From assembly GCF_041734735.1 (NCBI RefSeq), contig NC_134882.1:25646699-25710698 (forward strand): a stretch of 64,000 nt of DNA, in the 5' to 3' direction. Under the pieces are notes generated by a model. The model did no database searches, was not told the DNA's origin, and saw only the letters and a program-made list of their open reading frames with translations. Both the position numbers and the translations under genes were made by a program. Shown piece after piece: positions 1 to 10,703 of the stretch; the stretch's first letter is position 1; every line of letters starts with the position of its first letter. Source of the stretch: Babylonia areolata (taxonomy: Eukaryota; Mollusca; Gastropoda; Neogastropoda; Buccinidae).

Positions 1-74
1 TAACATTTAGACTAGGTTATGAACAAATGACAAGGTAATAACTAGTGTGTTAAACCAACTGCATAGTTCATGGT

Positions 75-640
75 GTGCAGGATGTCACTGTGTTCAGAGC
101 TGTTTACAGGGTGTGTCAGTGTTCAGAGCTGTTTACAGGGTGTGTCAGTGTTCAGAGCTGTTTACAGGGTGTGTCACTGTGTTCAGAGCTGTGTACAGGG
201 TGTGTCACTGTGTTCAGAGCTGTGTACAAGTTGTGTCACTGTTTAGAACTCTGTACAGGGTGTGTTACTGTGTTTAGAGCTGAGTACAGGGTGTCACTGT
301 CTTCAGAGCTGTGTACAGGGTGTCTGTGTTCAGAGCCGTGTACAGGGTGTCAGTGTGTTCAGAGCTGTGTACAGGGTGTCAGTGTGTCCAGAGCTGTGTA
401 CAGGGTGTCTGTGTTCAGAGCCGTGTACAGGGTGTCAGTGTGTTCAGAGCTGTGTACAGGGTGTCAGTGTGTTCAGAGCTGTGTACAGGGTGTCAGTGTG
501 TTCAGAGCTGTGTACAGGGTGTGTCACTGTATTCAGAGCTGTGTACAGGGTGTGTCACTGTATTCAGGGCTGTGTACAGGATGTCACTGTGTTCAGAGCT
601 ATGTACAGGGTGTCACTGTTTTCAGAGCTGTGTTAATGTG
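75..640. repeat. minisatellite, unit about 26-32 bp
   Basis: About 20 tandem copies of a unit of the form gttcagagctgtgtacaggg plus a variable gtgtcact or gtgtcagt piece. Units alternate in length, so all three frames stay partly open. The open frames here encode only the repeated VQSCVQGVS type of peptide and are not taken as genes. The array lies just upstream of the exon at 776. Confidence 0.9.
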
Positions 641-775
641 TGTTGCTGATGACAGTTATAACAGTGTTGCAATGACCATGAAATAGGAGTGTTGCAGGTG
701 TCAGTGAAGTATTTGTGTTGCAGATGACATTGAAATCTTTATGGTGCAGATGACAATAGAATTTGTGTCTTGCAG
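640..775 (+). repeat. tandem near-copies of a 3' splice site
   Basis: Four or five degenerate units of about 36-38 bp, each with a form of gtgttgcag|atgac. These resemble the real acceptor and exon start at 776 (cttgcag|ATGACCAAG). Each unit carries both the intron end and the first exon bases, followed by a gaaat or gaat stretch. Confidence 0.65.
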
Positions 776-878
776 ATGACCAAGAACTCAGTGTGCTACA
801 CAGTTATGTCTGACCGTCAGGGCAAGGTAGCCCATTCCCAGCCCAGCTACGTCATCACTCAGGACTATTATGAGCCAA
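776..878 (+). CDS. penultimate exon of the unrecognised plus-strand gene
   Basis: 103 bp, frame 0 at its start, ending phase 1. Acceptor tgtcttgcag and donor CCAA|gtgagt are both good. The internal ATG at the exon start is probably not the initiator, because a strong acceptor immediately precedes it. The acceptor is preceded by several tandem near-copies of itself (640-775). Confidence 0.6.
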
Positions 879-1745
879 GTGAGTTTTTTTGTTTGTTTGT
901 TTTTTTGTTTTTTACTACATGTCACCTGTTTGGGTTATGCAGTGACTGGTTACATATTTATGTTGGCTACTTACCAGTTTGTCATAAGTCTGTGAAATAG
1001 ATGCAGTATTTCATCTTGTTTATCGCTTAGGATCTCATGTGACATATTTGTCACACTGACCATTGCCAGTGGTCTACTTCAGCCTCCAACAGCCCTGTAG
1101 CGGCTGTGGCCGGGCCTGGCTGTCCCACAATGACCTCCAAAGCCACCCAGCCAGCATGCAGCAAACATGGACATCCCTCTTCCTTAATCATTGTGTGCGA
1201 AGCTAAACCATGACGAATATGATGATCATATCATTGTCAAATACATAGCAATATGTCACATTAAGAATCATACAGCCATTTAGTGAAATGCCCATCAGTT
1301 AAACAGCTGTTTGTCACATGAATGTCAGTCATATAACCATGTTACATGTGTGTGATCATTTGTCTGATATCATGATCGGTTTGTCACAAGTCGGTTTGTT
1401 TTGCCACATGTATGTAACTACTGTTGACAAACCTAACAATTATGTCTGCTACTTGGGATGTGTTGTCAGCTGACACATACACACACATGTACTTGGGATG
1501 TGTTGTCAGCTGACACATACACACACATGTACTTGGGATGTGTTGTCAGCTGACACACATACACACACATGTACTTGGGATGTGTTGTCAGCTGACACAC
1601 ATACACACACATGTACTTGGGATGTGTTGTCAGCTGACACACATACACACACAATGTACTTGGGATGTGTTGTCAGCTGACACACACACACACACACACA
1701 CACTGTACTTGGGATGTGTTGTCAGCTGAGACATACACACACACA

Positions 1746-1785
<40 letters not shown>

Positions 1786-1887
1786 CTGACAACACATCCC
1801 AAGTAGCAGACATAATTGTTAGGTAGATGTGTGAGAGTGAATTTGTCAGGTGTCAGCATCAGCAGATTGATCACCGAGGATTTCAGT

Positions 1888-1962
<75 letters not shown>

Positions 1963-2073
1963 GTGTGTGTGTGTGTGTGTGCAGGTAACCGTGCGGTGGT
2001 CAGCTACCAGTCGCTGAGTCTGAAGAACTCTGAGGTGTGTGATGTGTGTCCTGCCTGCTGCAGCACTGCCTAA
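776..2073 (+). CDS. 3' end of an unrecognised host gene, two terminal coding exons
   Basis: Two exons, 776-878 and 1985-2073, join in phase: the first ends one base into a codon and the second supplies two bases, making a serine. Both sites are canonical (cttgcag before 776, gtgagt after 878, gtgcag before 1985). Together they encode about 63 residues ending in a TAA at 2071-2073. The peptide has a tyrosine-rich stretch (SYVITQDYYEPSNRAVVSYQ) and a cysteine-rich C-terminus (CDVCPACC), which could be a palmitoylated or metal-binding tail; that is only a suggestion. There is no membrane segment or catalytic motif in what is visible, and I do not recognise the family. Earlier exons lie to the left of the window. 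The gene converges on the ATP8A gene. Confidence 0.6.
1434..1823. repeat. large inverted repeat enclosing a tandem array and CA/GT runs
   Basis: The left arm at about 1434-1480 (aacaattatgtctgctactt and onward through gggatgtgttgtcagctgac) is matched in inverse orientation at about 1783-1822. Between the arms the inner part of the left arm is repeated about five to six times in tandem (unit about 42-58 bp, each starting tacttgggatgtgttgtcag and ending in a CA run). A (GT)n run follows, complementary to the CA runs. The whole can fold into one hairpin. It lies in the intron between the two plus-strand exons. Confidence 0.8.
1889..1961 (+). repeat. (ATG)n microsatellite followed by (TG)n at a splice acceptor
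   Basis: About 24 uninterrupted ATG triplets, then about ten TG units ending in the gcag acceptor of the exon at 1985. The long poly-Met and poly-His reading frames here are products of the repeat. Confidence 0.95.
1985..2073 (+). CDS. last coding exon of the unrecognised plus-strand gene
   Basis: 89 bp, two bases completing the split codon and then 28 codons plus TAA. The acceptor is directly preceded by a (TG)n run, itself preceded by a long (ATG)n run, so the usual pyrimidine tract is replaced by alternating TG. The encoded end is LKNSEVCDVCPACCSTA. Confidence 0.58.
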
Positions 2074-2281
2074 CAGGTTGGCAGATGGACCACCCTCACC
2101 TGCCCCCACCCACACAGCCCTGTCAGCCTCTGTTACAGTCTGCCCAACACTCAGTCCTCACACCTGTGCCAGGAGATGGTTTTAAAAAATGGTCATTTAT
2201 GTAAAAACAAAAAAACATCAAATATTTAACATATTTCTAGTTGTGTTCTCTTTTGCAGATCTGTTGCTGTACAAATGCTGC

Positions 2282-2532
2282 CTAGGACTAGGTGCTTGCT
2301 TACTGCTTACTAGGACTAGGTGCTTGCTTACTGCTTACTAGGACTAGGTGCTTGCTTACTGCTTACTAGGACTAGGTGCTTACTTACTGCTTACTAGGAC
2401 TAGGTGCTTGCTTACTGCTTACGAGGACTAGGTGCTTACTTACTGCTTACTGCTTACTAGGACTAGGTGCTTGCTTACTAGGACAAGGTGCTTGCTTACT
2501 GCTTACTAGGACTAGGTGCTTGCTTACTGTTT
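2282..2532. repeat. minisatellite, 28-bp unit
   Basis: About nine tandem copies of a 28-bp unit (aggactaggtgcttgcttac plus tgcttact), some shortened. It lies about 200 bases after the stop codon of the plus-strand gene, so it is in the 3' UTR or just beyond. Confidence 0.9.
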
Positions 2533-3347
2533 TCTGCTCCCCTAACCCTCCAGGGTCATGGAGCCACTGCATGGTGCATTGCCACACCACAAACATCCTT
2601 CTCTCAGATGTGTGCCAGTGCCTGGCTTTGGGCAAAGCTCCCTACAATCCATTCCCAATGATGTTTGTCCACCTGTCTTACCTCCCATCACTCCCCCTTC
2701 ACCTCTTACCCTGATCAGTTCCCTGGAGGATGGTCTTGAAGCAGGCACATGGGCACTACAATTGTAGTTTAACAGCTTTTCTTCCTTAAATAGCACAAAA
2801 CCAACAACAACAACAAAAAGCAAGCACAAAACTCATACTGTAAATCATGAATAGACATTCATATTTCCTTTCTCACACTCATAAACATTAGACTACTGCA
2901 ATCTTCACTGAATACAACACTTATTTATTCTTTCAAAAAACGAAAATAAGAAAATGTATACAAGACCTGGTGAAAATGATGGTGCTGATGATAAAAGGTT
3001 TCAAGCCACAGCTTTTTCAAATTTCTGGACAGTGTGGAATGATGCTGTAGAGGAAGGGAGTGGGTTGGTGATCATATTCTTGGAAAGAAAGCTGACAATC
3101 CCTTGGACAAAAAGTCTGTCCTTTAGCTTCTTTGGGTGTGCACCCCCTTCTCTCCTCCCTCCCTTCAGCACATGATCTGTTTACATCATCACTGTCATCT
3201 TGATACAAAAAAAAATCATAAATCAATAGTTTGATTAACATAAACATGAGCCATCCAAAACTTGGACCACCAAGACAAAGGACTGACAGATGGGTCAGAT
3301 GCTCCACAAAGCCATCACAGACAAGAGGTGAACTGCTGTTCATCTCT

Positions 3348-3576
3348 TTAACCCCTTAACTGCTGCTGATGAGTATGCTTGTCACTGAAGGGATGTCACC
3401 TCATTGCAATAAGACAGAGCTTACCGGTCAGGATGTCAGTTACCATTCTGTATTTGGACTGAATTGCTTCTGTTCTGCACAATCACCATTGCAATGTACA
3501 CAGCAAATAGCAACTTAACTTCAAACTCATGTCACACTGATCTCATTTCACCAAAGCTCAGCTGTTAAGGGGTTAA
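3348..3576. mobile_element. TTAA-flanked miniature element (piggyBac-like MITE), copy 1
   Basis: 229 bp bounded by TTAA on both sides, with terminal inverted repeats ttaaccccttaactgctg and cagctgttaaggggttaa. There is no coding capacity. TTAA target duplications and CCC-starting termini are typical of piggyBac elements, so a non-autonomous piggyBac-like origin is inferred. Related copies lie at 5286, 24890, 29330 and 49193. Confidence 0.7.
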
Positions 3577-3627
3577 TGAAAAGTAGGAAAAAGCAGGGCA
3601 TTGACAAACAGCTAGAGCACAAACACG

Positions 3628-4598
3628 CAACAGGGTTGAGTGGGGTCATGTGGAGTGACTGTGAAAGCAGAAACAGGGGTTGAGTGGGGTCATGTGGAGT
3701 GACTGTGAAAGCAGAAACAGGGGTTGAGTGGGGTCATGTGGAGTGACTGTGAAAGCAGAAACAGGGGTTGAGTGGGGTCATGTGGAGTGACTGTGAAAGC
3801 AGAAACAGGGGTTGAGTGGGGTCAGGTGGAGTGACTGTGAAAGAAGAAACAGGGGTTCAGTGGGGTCATGTGGAGTGACTGTGAAAGCAGAAACGGGTTG
3901 AGTGGGGTCAGGTGGAGTGCCTGTGAAAGCAGAAACAGGGGTTCAGTGGGGTCATGTGGAGTGACTGTGAAAGCAGAAACAGGGGTTCAGTGGGGTCATG
4001 TGGAGTGACTGTGAAAGCAGAAACAGGGGTTCAGTGGGGTCAGGTGGAGTGACTGTGAAAGCAGAAACAGGGGTTCAGTGGGGACATGTGGAGTGACTGT
4101 GAAAGAAGAAACAGGGGTTCAGTGGGGTCAGGTGGAGTGACTGTGAAAGAAGAAACAGGGGTTCAGTGGGGTCATGTGGAGTGACTGTGAAAGAAGAAAC
4201 AGGGGTTCAGTGGGGTCATGTGGAGTGACTGTGAAAGAAGAAACAGGGGTTCAGTGGGGTCATGTGGAGTGACTGTGAAAGAAGAAACAGGGGTTCAGTG
4301 GGGTCAGGTGGAGTGACTGTGAAAGCAGAAACGGGGGTTCAGTGGGGTCATGTGGAGTGACTGTGAAAGAAGAAACAGGGGTTCAGTGGGGTCATGTGGA
4401 GTGACTGTGAAAGAAGAAACAGGGGTTCAGTGGGGTCATGTGGAGTGACTGTGAAAGAAGAAACAGGGGTTCAGTGGGGTCAGGTGGAGTGACTGTGAAA
4501 GAAGAAACAGGGGTTCAGTGGGGTCATGTGGAGTGACTGTGAAAGAAGAAACAGGGGTTCAGTGGGGTCAGGTGGAGTGACTGTGAAAGAAGAAACAA
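3628..4598. repeat. minisatellite, 44-bp unit, about 22 copies
   Basis: Highly regular 44-bp unit of the form ggggttcagtggggtcatgt, ggagtgactgtgaaag, then cagaaaca or aagaaaca. Variants are few (gag or cag after ggtt, catg or cagg, gcag or gaag) and cluster along the array: the left units have gttgag and gcag, the right units have gttcag and gaag. That suggests stepwise expansion. It lies between the two convergent genes. Confidence 0.95.
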
Positions 4599-5285
4599 GT
4601 AAGTAAGAAGCCCAGGGAGAAGGAAGGGCTGTGTGGTCAGTGATGTGATCACTCAACTATCAAAGCCACCTCCATGTACATACAGCAACAAACTCCAACA
4701 ACAACACACATTGCAGCACTGACAAGACAGACAGGAGATGAAATCTGTTTTAATAATGAAGTATACACTTACCATAAACACACACACACTCACATACAAC
4801 CTATGTGATGACAGCAGTTGGAAAGTACAATTACTATAATTACACATCTAAACACACAAACACATACACTCTTACAGATGGACCCTACGTGATGACAGAT
4901 CTCTTCACACTGACAGTAAGAGCAACAAACTTGTTTCCCTGTATTATCTACAGTTAAATATGCATCTGTACAACTTGCTGATAATCTGTGTAGTTGTTGT
5001 GTGAAGATATATAACCAGTGCCTTACCAAGTTGCACACAATTTTCTTTTTTTATACAAGTATTTCACTGCTGAAGAAAAGTGTTCCTGCAGCTTGGAAAT
5101 GGGACCAAACATTTTTTTTAAAACCCCACTCCACACCTAAATGAAAATGGAACAGTAACAGAAAACTGTTACCAAGGACTAGATAAAACAGAAGTTCACT
5201 CATTTAAAGTGTTAAAATGCATAAGAATTCAAACAATAAAGCATAATACTTTTTCAACAAAACAAAATATACAATGAGCATGCCT

Positions 5286-5482
5286 TTAATCCCTCCACTG
5301 CTCCTGATGAGTATGCTTGTCAGTGGTGTTTTTTCATTCCACTGATGTATGATTCACTTTACAAGCCAGGATGTCATTCTTCAGCAAAATCGCACCAATT
5401 ATGAGTGCACAAATGTAGAAACTGCACTTTTGTTTCGCTACACTGATCTTATTTCACTTAAGAACAGCAATCAAGGGACTAA
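5286..5482. mobile_element. TTAA-type MITE, copy 2, degraded
   Basis: The left end ttaatccctccactgctcct, followed by gatgagtatgcttgtcagtg, closely matches copy 1. The right end is degraded (agcaatcaagggactaa). Internal segments aagccaggatgtcat and acactgatcttatttcact align with copy 1. Confidence 0.55.
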
Positions 5483-5807
5483 ACAATAAAGGAGTGGATG
5501 AGGGTGAAGTGACACACAGATAATGCACACAGGCAGCAGAGGAAAGAACATGTGACATCCACAAACATGCATCATCTGAGCAATGACAATAAAACAGTAT
5601 TGGAATCCCCCCACCCACCCACCCATCCCTCAGTACCCTATCCACAAAATTTAACTGGGGCGTGTGCAACAATAATATTCACTGCCACAGAAAACAAAAA
5701 GTGAAGTCAGACTGTCTTAACTGTTTACTTCACATTCCTGTATACCCCACTACCACCCCCACCCCTAAGTACCACCACAGCTACAATCAGTAACACCTCA
5801 ACATGTC

Positions 5808-6015
5808 ATTCACATTAGATGTCCTCCTGTGAGTAGCATGCACCCAGCACATGTGAAAGAACCCACAGCAACACAGGGGTTGTCCCTGGCAAAATTATGT
5901 AGACAAAAATCCCTTTGATAATAAAATACACATGCAGACAACAACAAAAAAGATAGTGCAGCCCAAATTTCAAATATAGAGATCTGTTATGACAAAAAGT
6001 AACAATACAATCAGT
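5808..6015 (+). mobile_element. SINE with conserved central domain, copy A, partial
   Basis: Contains the block tgaaagaacccacagcaaca, then ggttgtccctggcaaaattatg and, further on, a diverged gagatctgttatgacaaaaa end. The same blocks occur at 43151-43420 (plus) and 52143-52520 (minus). I cannot name the SINE superfamily from the sequence alone. Confidence 0.55.
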
Positions 6016-7306
6016 GTCAGCAGCTGATGATGAATGTACTTACTTCGGCAAGGGATTGTAGGTGTGGGGGAGCGAGCATGAAGCAGCAATAGTTTATTTT
6101 TGGCAACAAAGAGACTCTCAACTTGTTTGACTAGCTAGGGATGTATAATTTAGGTGGTTTTTTGTTTGTTTGTTTTATTGTATTACAACATGCTCTTCAG
6201 TTGTGACCCCCAATGCTCTGACATGGGCAAATGGCCTGGTTCAATAAAATCATCTTGTCTTTACTAGGGACGGGGTGGGAGGGATGGGAGGGAGGAAGGG
6301 ACATTACCTGGAGAAAGAGGAATGAAATACTCTCTCCAAATAAAACACCTCTTGTGAAAGGGGAGAAAAAAACCAAAGGAATCAGGTGTGGACAGTTGAC
6401 CAAACAATATGCAGTGAGTGAAAAAATTGTGTATGCTAGTTTAGAAAAGAAACACCTTTTCCTTCATGGAGAGAGAAGATACAAAACCCCACCTTCTTCC
6501 TGAACTGCTGTAAAACATCACATCAAACTGAACGCGTGGCGTTTGTAGCACAAACATTACTCAGAAACAATACTATGAATTATCAAAACAAACAATGCTA
6601 ACAAATTACATGACATACTTACGACAAACATTACTCGGAAACAAATCAAACTCATTAAAGAAAAAAACAAAGTTCAACATAAAAAACTGAGCAAAATGAA
6701 AATCCTCCCACCGGCTCAAAACAGTGCCAGGAGAATATCACAATATTCCTTCATTGCACATAGGGCACCTTTACAGGAGCAACAAATTAGACAAAATGTG
6801 CACCTCTTCCAACAACCCTCCCTCCCCCCCCCCCCCAACCCTCTCCACTACAGCTGGAAATAAAGCACCACAAGGAATATCAATTACCATGTCCACTTAA
6901 CATATATAGCCACATACCTGGCACTATATACTAGAAACAATGGGTAAACTTACAGGACAAACAGTTCATAAATAAAATTTGACCAACCCGCTAAGCCTTA
7001 ATAATTTTTTTCCCCAAGGAAAGTGGGACGTTGACAAAAAAAAAAGAAAAAAAAAAAAAAGACAATTAAAAAAGACACTTATCATTAACAATAGAAACAC
7101 AACCTATTTCAGTTCTCAACTGAGAAATTTTTAAAAATACAGAAAAATCAACAGGAAAACCTTACTGAAAACATGCTGGTCCAGTTTAGCAGTACCTTTG
7201 AGAGAGATTCTTTATATTATACAAAAAGATGGGACGGGACTATATAACCTCTTCTAATCCATGTCCCATATGAAGAACTGTGACACAATGTTAATCATGT
7301 TGTCAA

Positions 7307-7500
7307 GAGGAGGAGTTTGTATTATACTCCATGTTTGGTGATACATATACTTACCATGTCAAACTAATGCAAACTAGGCCTATCGGTTTGCTCTGCTTGG
7401 CCAAATTTCACATGGCTAACAGTGAAAAGATGAGCCGTCTTGCCCGGTCCGCTCTTAGCCAATCAAATGCCCCTAAAAGCTATAAGCGCTGAATCATTCT
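7307..7500 (+). mobile_element. lone terminal repeat of a DIRS-type retroelement (fossil)
   Basis: About 194 bp closely matching 55393-55577, the outer terminal region of the DIRS-type element later in the window, from aggaggagtttgtattatac to agcgctgaatcatt. It is visibly diverged from that copy and has no attached internal region, so it is an older remnant of the same family. Confidence 0.7.
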
Positions 7501-8310
7501 ATTTTGAGATACATGAACCAGTTAAACTAAAATCACTTAGTCCCACCCTTTCTGGTCCTTGCACCTTGCAATCGTACAATGGAACCAAACCAGTTGAATG
7601 ACTGATATCAAGAGGGCTGGCAAAGGGAGAAAGGCGGACTGTCACAAACCACACAATTGTCACCACTGATTAAAAAGAGGGCTTTGCACTCAGGACATGT
7701 GATGTCCCACAGGCCATGTTTGGTGTGTATGCCTATTATTTAATATAATTTTTTGCATTATGTATAATTATGTTTATGTTCTGGTTAGTTTTTTGTGCTT
7801 TTTTCTGGGTGGGGTTGTGTTTTATTCTTGTTGGGTGGGACAATGTTTTCATGTTTTCAGCCTTGGTATGACCCTGTGTGGTTGGCTGGGCCTGGGGCAA
7901 AAGCAAAAAATGAAATAAATAAATACATAGATATATGAATAAAATAAAAAGACCTGGAAATTGGAAAGGTGGCCTTTCACAAATCACAGGTGTCATCGTT
8001 GACATCAAGAGGGCTGGAGATAACTATCAAACCCAAGCACTATGGGTTGGTTTGTTTTTCCTCTTAATCCTGCCCCTTCCCCCCTCCCCCACCCCCCGCC
8101 CCCATCCCTTCCTTTTGTCTTCTTAAATAGTTTTCAGATAAGATCCCATTCTTTCCTGTGCTGTGGATATTGGAAACAGGATGGTTACTGAACTTGTGAC
8201 CTATCCAACTGACACATGGCTGACCCATGCAGGAGGTGCAGTGTGATAGCAGGACAGACCAGCTTCTTTGTTCAGCTGCCACTCCATCCTTCACTCCTAT
8301 GTAAAAGTGG

Positions 8311-8576
8311 GCTTTTACTCACATGACTGTTTTTACCCCAACATGCAGGCAGCCATACTCCATTTTTCAAACACCGATACTGATTACTGAGATCTTTAAC
8401 ATGCACGATTGATCTTCTGCATGCCTATTCACATGGAAGAGGGCTAAAGCACCTATCAGGCTACGTGTTGACTTGGGAGGTCAAAAACCTCCACCCTTAA
8501 CCCACTTAATGCAGTGACCAGGATTCAAACCCAGGACCTGCAGATTGCAAGTCAAATGCTTCAACCACCCAAATGT
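8311..8576 (-). mobile_element. tRNA-derived SINE (family T), reverse orientation
   Basis: Read on the minus strand it has a tRNA-like head with an A-box-like and a B-box-like segment (cctgggtttgaatcctggtc). It then has the body shared with 24262-24545: tgcagaagatcaatcg, cagtaatc, gagtatggctgcctgcatg, gtaaaaacagtcatgtgagt. It lies in the 3' flank of ATP8A, and the divergence suggests an old insertion. Confidence 0.6.
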
Positions 8577-10189
8577 TGTGGATGACCAACATCAGGACAC
8601 CTTTTCAAGTGATCAGTGTAGCAGAAAAGATAACTGACACACTTTTGTTAATCTCTTTCAATACTCCTTTACCTCCCCTGCCCCCCAACCCTGCATGGAA
8701 TGAATCTGACTGATTAGTAATAGTCAGAGAGGTAAACAGTTTATGTGTTAGGGAAGAGTTGGGTGGGGAAAGGGGGTGGGGGTAATGTGGTGCACTCACA
8801 AATGTTAAACTGACTGTTCATCGCACTTTTGTTAGCATCAGAACAAACTGTCAGTCCTTGTCTCTTCATGAAAATGGATCATCAAATTTCCCTTCAACTC
8901 TCACATGATGCCTGTTTAATTCTTGTTACTATGCTTACAAGTTTTGTCAGCTTGTTAGCTTATTTTTTTCAGTTCATTTAATTCAAACACACATGGGTGT
9001 TACTGGACTCCAGGGTCCAGCATGTGTGGGTGTGAGGTGGTGTGGGTGTAAGTGTGGATGCTCTTGTTGTGATTCACGATTTTTTTTTTTTCATGGCCCA
9101 CTCATACTCCATTGTTATGGACTGGAAGCATGACAAATACACACTGTCATTGTCACAGCTTCCCATGTGATCCGGCCAGCTAACAACAAAGTGCTGGTCA
9201 GGGATAGGAACCAACCCAGCCCTATGAGATTTGATGCTTTCTTTGTCTGTGGTGGTTTGGCTTTAAAACCAAGAAAAATAGTACATAAATAATAATAATA
9301 ATAATAAACATCAAGAAAACATTGGTCTATCATGTGGCTTTTGCCATCCTGCATTTCTTTAAAAAAAAAAAAAAAAAAAAAGCATTAAAATGAGCAAGTC
9401 ATTACCGGAATGTTTGCAATACCTGTTTCTACTTGACCACACAATTCGGAAACAATACCACCATACTGACTTATATACACACACTCTTCCAGTGTGATTG
9501 CACATAGACAAAATTTAAAGTACATTTTATATAGAGATCCATTCATTACATAAAATCTGTATAATTTACATCTTTGTTGAAACCACTCATATGATACACA
9601 CATATATAAACTGACTGAAAAAAAGTGATAATTGGACATCAACTGTCAAGATATCTGAGAATGACATCAGCAATAATAATCATAAGCTGGTGGTAGAAAA
9701 CAGTCAATGAGGACATCATAATAATATTGTTAAACATCATATAACCATCCAAGATGGGGAAAAAGCACACCCATGCTCACTGATTATTCTCAGTGGAAAG
9801 AAAAAATGTCATACAAGCGCACACATCATTGTATGCTCAATAAATCAGAGACTGTTCAGCCAGTAAGGGAGAGAGAAGAGGAGGAAATGGGTCCATGGTT
9901 CAGCCCGTCCGGTCGCTCCCATCATGCTGCGGTCACACTGACCTCTTGACCATCTCCATGGGCTGCTCCACTCACACTGCTGGCTGACCACTGGAGGAGT
10001 GGGAAGGGAGTGGACAGCAAGGGGACATAACAGAGAGGGGTGGGGGAAAAGCTGGGGGTGGAGTAGAGTGTAAGGGGAGGCACACTAGTCGACTGACTAC
10101 TGTGAAGAAAAAAAAAAGATGATGTTCTAAATTATTCTTCAACCCTGTTTTTTTTTTGTTGTTGAGAAAATGAGAAAAGGATCAGAAAA

Positions 10190-10345
10190 CCGTTTCAGTT
10201 TCATGGCGGCATCAAAGCATGTAAACTGATCCATATATGCTCTACCACATCTGCTTAAAAAAAGAAAAGAAAAAGAGTACATGCCTGATATATGCAAAAA
10301 CTCAATGCGCTGGTTAGGGCCTTGAGAAAAGACACACTGTTGAGG
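10190..10345 (+). mobile_element. TTTCAG-type SINE-like repeat, copy 1
   Basis: Begins gtttcagtttcatggcggca and contains tgatccatatatgctctacc followed by acatctgctt, then atgcctgatat, caatgcgctggttagggc and cttgag. These blocks occur in the same order in the cleaner copies at 26056 and, reversed, at 35296. An A-rich tract interrupts the middle. Confidence 0.65.
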
Positions 10346-10649
10346 TGGGAGGTGTGAGTGGTAGGCAGTGTATCCATCACATCCCCCTCCACAGAGGATT
10401 GGTACAGCTGGGGGGGGAGGGGGGGGGACCGGCAGCAGTGGGCTTGGAAGTGGAGTCAGGAATTAAAGGAGGGGCAGAGAAAGGAGAGGATGTTGGGAGA
10501 GTACCATCATGGAGTGGGGGGAGGAAGAAGGGAAGAAATCCATCAAACTGTCACAGGAATGCTTTCCTCACACCCTTCCCCTGGCAGGCAGTGGGGAGGG
10601 GCAGGGGGTGGAAGGTGGAGTGGGCAGTGGGGAGGATAATGATGACGGA

Positions 10650-10703
10650 TCACAGGCCCTCCGGCTTGTCTTTGGTGGTATCATAGGCTCGGATGTACTG
10701 TGC
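10650..10703 (-). CDS. ATP8A: ATP8A exon 16, last coding exon
   Basis: 54 coding bp: [17 protein letters not shown] and TGA. It matches the human end [17 protein letters not shown] in position and character. Acceptor gtgtgttgcag. The 3' UTR continues below 10650; its end was not determined. Confidence 0.87.
   Translation of the reverse strand, partial: AQYIRAYDTTKDKPEGL

Larger units (their letters stand above)
2533..10649. other. intergenic or 3' UTR interval between the convergent genes
   Basis: Apart from the minisatellite, MITE, SINE and DIRS-repeat entries listed separately, I see no exon here. The stretches 2533-3347, 4600-5285, 6016-7306, 7501-8310 and 8577-10190 hold AT-rich unique sequence, A/T homopolymers, poly-C near 6822 and (TAA)n near 9290. 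No polyadenylation signal could be assigned with confidence for either gene. The open frames are short and uncharacteristic. Confidence 0.5.

Noticed and set aside
47-686. Cysteine-rich repeated open frames
   Set aside because: All three frames are open because of the minisatellite; no start context or conserved motif.
3628-4598. CRISPR-like regular repeat array
   Set aside because: Units are contiguous 44-bp copies without unique spacers, in a eukaryotic genome.
9850-9990. Possible alternative last exon of ATP8A
   Set aside because: A GC-richer segment with a short minus-strand frame, but no acceptor in the right phase and no similarity to known ATP8A ends; more likely 3' UTR or flank.
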